Part shown: positions 16,340 to 18,381 of the stretch, piece after piece
How positions within the stretch are numbered: position 1 is the stretch's first letter
Layout of the letters: each line of letters starts with the position of its first letter
NCBI GenBank assembly: GCA_013423325.1
Contig: BLJB01000291.1
Location: forward strand, 1 to 18,381
Direction: 5' to 3'
DNA: 18,381 nucleotides
DNA from: Usnea hakonensis
Lineage: Eukaryota > Ascomycota > Lecanoromycetes > Lecanorales > Parmeliaceae
The notes under the pieces: generated by a model
What the model was told of the DNA's origin: nothing
The model's input: the letters and a program-made list of their open reading frames with translations, nothing else
The model's database searches: none
Made by a program: the position numbers and the translations under genes

Positions 16340-17010
16340 ATGGGATACATGTCCATTATGCTTCTCTCAAGGCTCCCTTTATTCGCAATAGCACTTGTGT
16401 CTTATTGGTCTCATTCTACTATAGCAACACTACCCAAAATGACCTTGACAACCGAGCAGGCTGTGGACGTCGTTGAAATCCAGCAAACCCTGAATCTCTT
16501 CTCTATTGCTGCCGACCAGCACCAACTCGAGCTCCTACCCCAGATCTTTACGACTGACGTGACTGCAAACTTCAGCACTCCTGGCGGCACTATGCTAAAA
16601 AGCCTGAACGCGGTCAGTCAGTTCTTGACGACGCTGCAGGCTGCCCCTTCGCTCTACTATCAGTCTACTACGTTCGTCAAATTCATCACTTCTGGGCAGG
16701 CTCATGCCACCACATACCTGACGGGGACATTTTTTGGCTCTGGGGATTTGCAAGGTCAAGTATTTCTAAATTATGGAAGGTAGATAGCTTCACTTTCTGC
16801 TCTCTAAAAAGTAGAGTATCATGTTGACCCAGTCGGAAACGGATATGAGGACGACTTGAGAAAGACTGATGAGGGTTGGAGAGTTTACAATAGGACTTTG
16901 GTCAATTCCGTAAGTGATTTCTGAAAATTGAAGGGCTGTACACGTTTGTGGTAATTGAGTCTACGAAGGGATCTTCCGGAAACATATCTATCGTCCTCCC
17001 AGGGACGTAA
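16340..17010 (+). CDS. SnoaL-like (NTF2-fold) protein, three exons
   Basis: Proposed exons are 16340-16759, 16817-16909 and 16969-17010 (introns 57 and 59 bp, donors GTATTT and GTAAGT), giving 184 residues. After a hydrophobic N-terminus (MLLSRLPLFAIALVSYW), which may be a signal sequence, the domain runs from TTEQAVDVVEIQQTLNLFSI through DQHQLELLPQIFTTDVTANF and YYQSTTFVKFITSGQAHATT to DEGWRVYNRTLVNS, closing with GSSGNISIVLPGT. This matches the SnoaL_4 layout: start helix, 'D...L..lF..D....', a central 'H.....' strand and the final 'GWRI..R.L' strand. Such proteins are polyketide cyclase-, dehydratase- or isomerase-like, often in secondary metabolism. No stop or frameshift is needed. The start could instead be at 16349, 16358 or 16439; the last gives a form without the hydrophobic lead. 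Confidence 0.75.
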
Positions 17011-17184
17011 GACTGGAGTGTCTGCGAACATAGCATTACTGTTTTCTTTGCCAGCAGAAAGCTACATACATATATATGTGTGTATACCGTTACTCCTTTC
17101 GCAAAAGCACGTACATCTTTGCTTGGCAGATCCTTTCCCAGAATTATAGTATTATTTTGTAAGCCTTTGTATAGCACTAGAGAG
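17011..17184. other. short intergenic stretch
   Basis: Downstream flank of the SnoaL-like gene, with a TA/TG-rich tract near 17065-17085. The open frames 16902-17219 (minus) and 16955-17149 (plus) overlap the SnoaL exons or this flank and look like chance. Confidence 0.4.
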
Positions 17185-17535
17185 CTACTGTCCATAATCC
17201 AGATCTCTGCCGCAATCATAGGATTCTATTGCCGCTGAAGTGCTGAGACACGGGTATACGAACTCCTGGGCGCGTGGAACAAAGTCATCCCGATTTGAGA
17301 TTGAGGAATAGCCAGCTTGGATGAAAGATTGTAAAGCCCCTGTCCAAGACATCATTGGAAGACTGAGATACGGCATGCCCCCAAAGGCAGAGTCTAAAAG
17401 TTTGTCTGCGTGACCGGTCCAAATTGCTGCAAGCCACAACGCAGAGAGTTTTGAATTTCGCCTGGCAATTAAGCGAAATAAGATCTTCAGATCACTCCTT
17501 GCTGGTTCGATGACTTTTCTAACACCAGATAAGTG
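17185..17535 (-). pseudogene. conserved-looking fungal hypothetical protein, fragment
   Basis: On the minus strand, a frame from about 17535 reads VRKVIEPARSDLKILFRLIA, LSALWLAAIWTGHADKLLDS, AFGGMPYLSLPMMSWTGALQ, then RDDFVPRAQEFVYP, ending at a stop at 17185. The regular alternation of helix-like and Trp/Gly/Pro-rich segments recalls a group of uncharacterised fungal proteins I cannot name, and no function is offered. A stop lies just upstream and there is no good start, so it is a fragment. It converges with the SnoaL-like gene. Confidence 0.4.
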
Positions 17536-17561
17536 GGCCCGGCTTCAACAATACCCCCATT

Positions 17562-17813
17562 GTGAACCAGACCGAAATCCCCACTGGCAATGTCGGCACT
17601 TATCTGTCGCCGCACGCTAGTTTTGCGGTGAGTGAGGGCGTTAGGTCTGGGGATGGCGTGGTGAGCGCAGGTTCAGGTGGTGCGCAGGGGGCCGAAGAGG
17701 TTAGAATACTGCAGGAATGGGCTGGGGGGAGGGTTTATGTTGTTCAAAAGGGGAATGGGGAGGACGCACATGTGATTCCGGATGGCCTTGGCGGGGACGA
17801 GGGATATAATTAA
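17562..17813 (+). other. weak open frame, unrecognised
   Basis: The 83-codon frame opens upstream at about 17534 with GPGFNNTPIVNQTEIPTGNV, then GTYLSPHASFA. A good donor (GCG|GTGAGTG, near 17627) suggests that only the first part is coding and the Gly/Val-rich rest is intron or flank. No family was recognised. It could be one exon of a longer gene whose other exons are lost. Confidence 0.25.
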
Positions 17814-17849
17814 CTTGATTGCGATTCAAAGGCGAGAGAGACAAGGGTA

Positions 17850-17893
17850 CAAAGACAAAGACAAAGAGAAAGAGAAAGAGAAAGAGAAAGAGA
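17850..17893. repeat. purine-rich microsatellite
   Basis: About two ACAAAG units followed by about five AGAAAG-type hexamers make an all-purine tract apart from the first C bases. It is an ordinary simple-sequence repeat. Confidence 0.85.
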
Positions 17894-18381
17894 GGGAGAT
17901 CGAGTGAAGAAGGGAATGAGAGGTAGACAAGATACTATACTCACAATAACAAGCATGCTGCTAATTTCGCCCGCTAAGTCAGCATTTTGCGTACCCGCTT
18001 TTCCGCTGAATGGGCCCCCTTCACCATGTACAGCCTCACGACATATTTCTTCGCCTCTATTGCGCAAGAAGGCTTATCCGAAACTCCAGTGATATTGGCA
18101 GGTCTCGTAGACGGGAGGCGAGATCCGTTCATTGTGGACTATGTGATGAGAAATGATGAATGGAACAATCTAAAGCATATTTCCCCGTTTAGACGACTTA
18201 GCAAGAGTGTTATATGTGTCTCGAATCAACACCTGGCTGTAGTGTCAAGGGACAATTCGAGTCCTACAGCCTGTCCAGATAAGACTGAGCTCGGATCCAC
18301 CCTCCGATCAAGCTAACCTCCTCTCATAAGTCCCAACCCACACCCCCCAGCCAACCACATTCCCCTCCACCGACTTCTCCA
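17894..18381. other. no recognisable gene
   Basis: Open frames at 17904-18092 and 17987-18316 on the plus strand overlap each other and show no domain, signal peptide or family resemblance. The last 70 bases are C-rich. The window end may cut a gene that continues to the right. Confidence 0.4.

Noticed and set aside
13787..17010. PrpD, PTH11-like and SnoaL-like genes as a secondary-metabolite cluster
   Set aside because: Two of the three are truncated, no synthase or dedicated regulator is present, and orientation and break positions fit a fragment mosaic better.
17065..17090. TATATATGTGTGTAT tract as a promoter or telomere-like repeat
   Set aside because: Short alternating TA/TG sequence with no gene start nearby and no telomeric TTAGGG units.
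1..18381. CRISPR arrays, prokaryotic operons, rRNA or tRNA genes
   Set aside because: No regularly spaced repeats, no ribosome-binding-site-led gene strings and no structured RNA gene were seen; introns and protein families are fungal.

Overview
The window looks like nuclear DNA of a filamentous ascomycete (Pezizomycotina-type fungus). Coding pieces are broken by short introns (46-59 bp, GT...AG). The recognisable proteins are fungal: a patatin-like phospholipase, STAND/NACHT pieces, a BUD22 tail, a PTH11-type rhodopsin-domain membrane protein, an MFS transporter and a DIRS-like retroelement. Assignments come from reading the translations, with no database search. No species can be named.

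Layout. 1-1020: no recognisable gene. 1022-1243 (-): tail of a SAM methyltransferase. 1233-2536 (+): patatin-like phospholipase, four exons, with a stop at codon 5. 2550-2993 (+): decayed NACHT segment. 3139-3772 (+): small hypothetical fungal gene with a stop. 3952-4260 (+): GC-rich BUD22 C-terminal fragment. 4261-6093: AT-rich, no gene identified. 6094-7147 (+): unrecognised pseudogene with five stops. 7230-8060 (-): C-terminal half of an MFS transporter with two stops. 8656-9525 (-): long open frame of an uncharacterised fungal family with a PD-(D/E)XK-like pattern. 9552-9753 (-) and 10147-10431 (+): N-terminal scraps of two different HeLo-like/STAND-type genes. 10432 to about 13786 (-): DIRS-like retrotransposon with gag, RT-RNase H and a truncated tyrosine recombinase. 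13787-15028 (+): 5'-truncated 2-methylcitrate dehydratase (PrpD). 15104-15502 (-): first exon of a PTH11-like membrane protein. 16340-17010 (+): SnoaL-like gene, apparently complete. 17185-17535 (-): conserved-looking hypothetical fragment. 17562-18381: weak ORFs and a purine microsatellite.

Overall this is a mosaic of gene fragments rather than an operon or a functioning cluster. Nearly every recognisable gene lacks one end or carries nonsense codons. Most of these stops are one CpA-to-TpA change away from the residue expected (TGG to TAG, CAG to TAG, CAA to TAA), which fits mild repeat-induced point mutation (RIP) or ordinary decay. Two themes stand out. The first is a concentration of remnants from the fungal NLR-like/incompatibility repertoire (patatin, NACHT, HeLo-like N-termini). 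The second is a retroelement whose ends meet unrelated host fragments. The SnoaL-like gene, the PD-(D/E)XK-like ORF and the PrpD frame are the pieces most likely still to be expressed.
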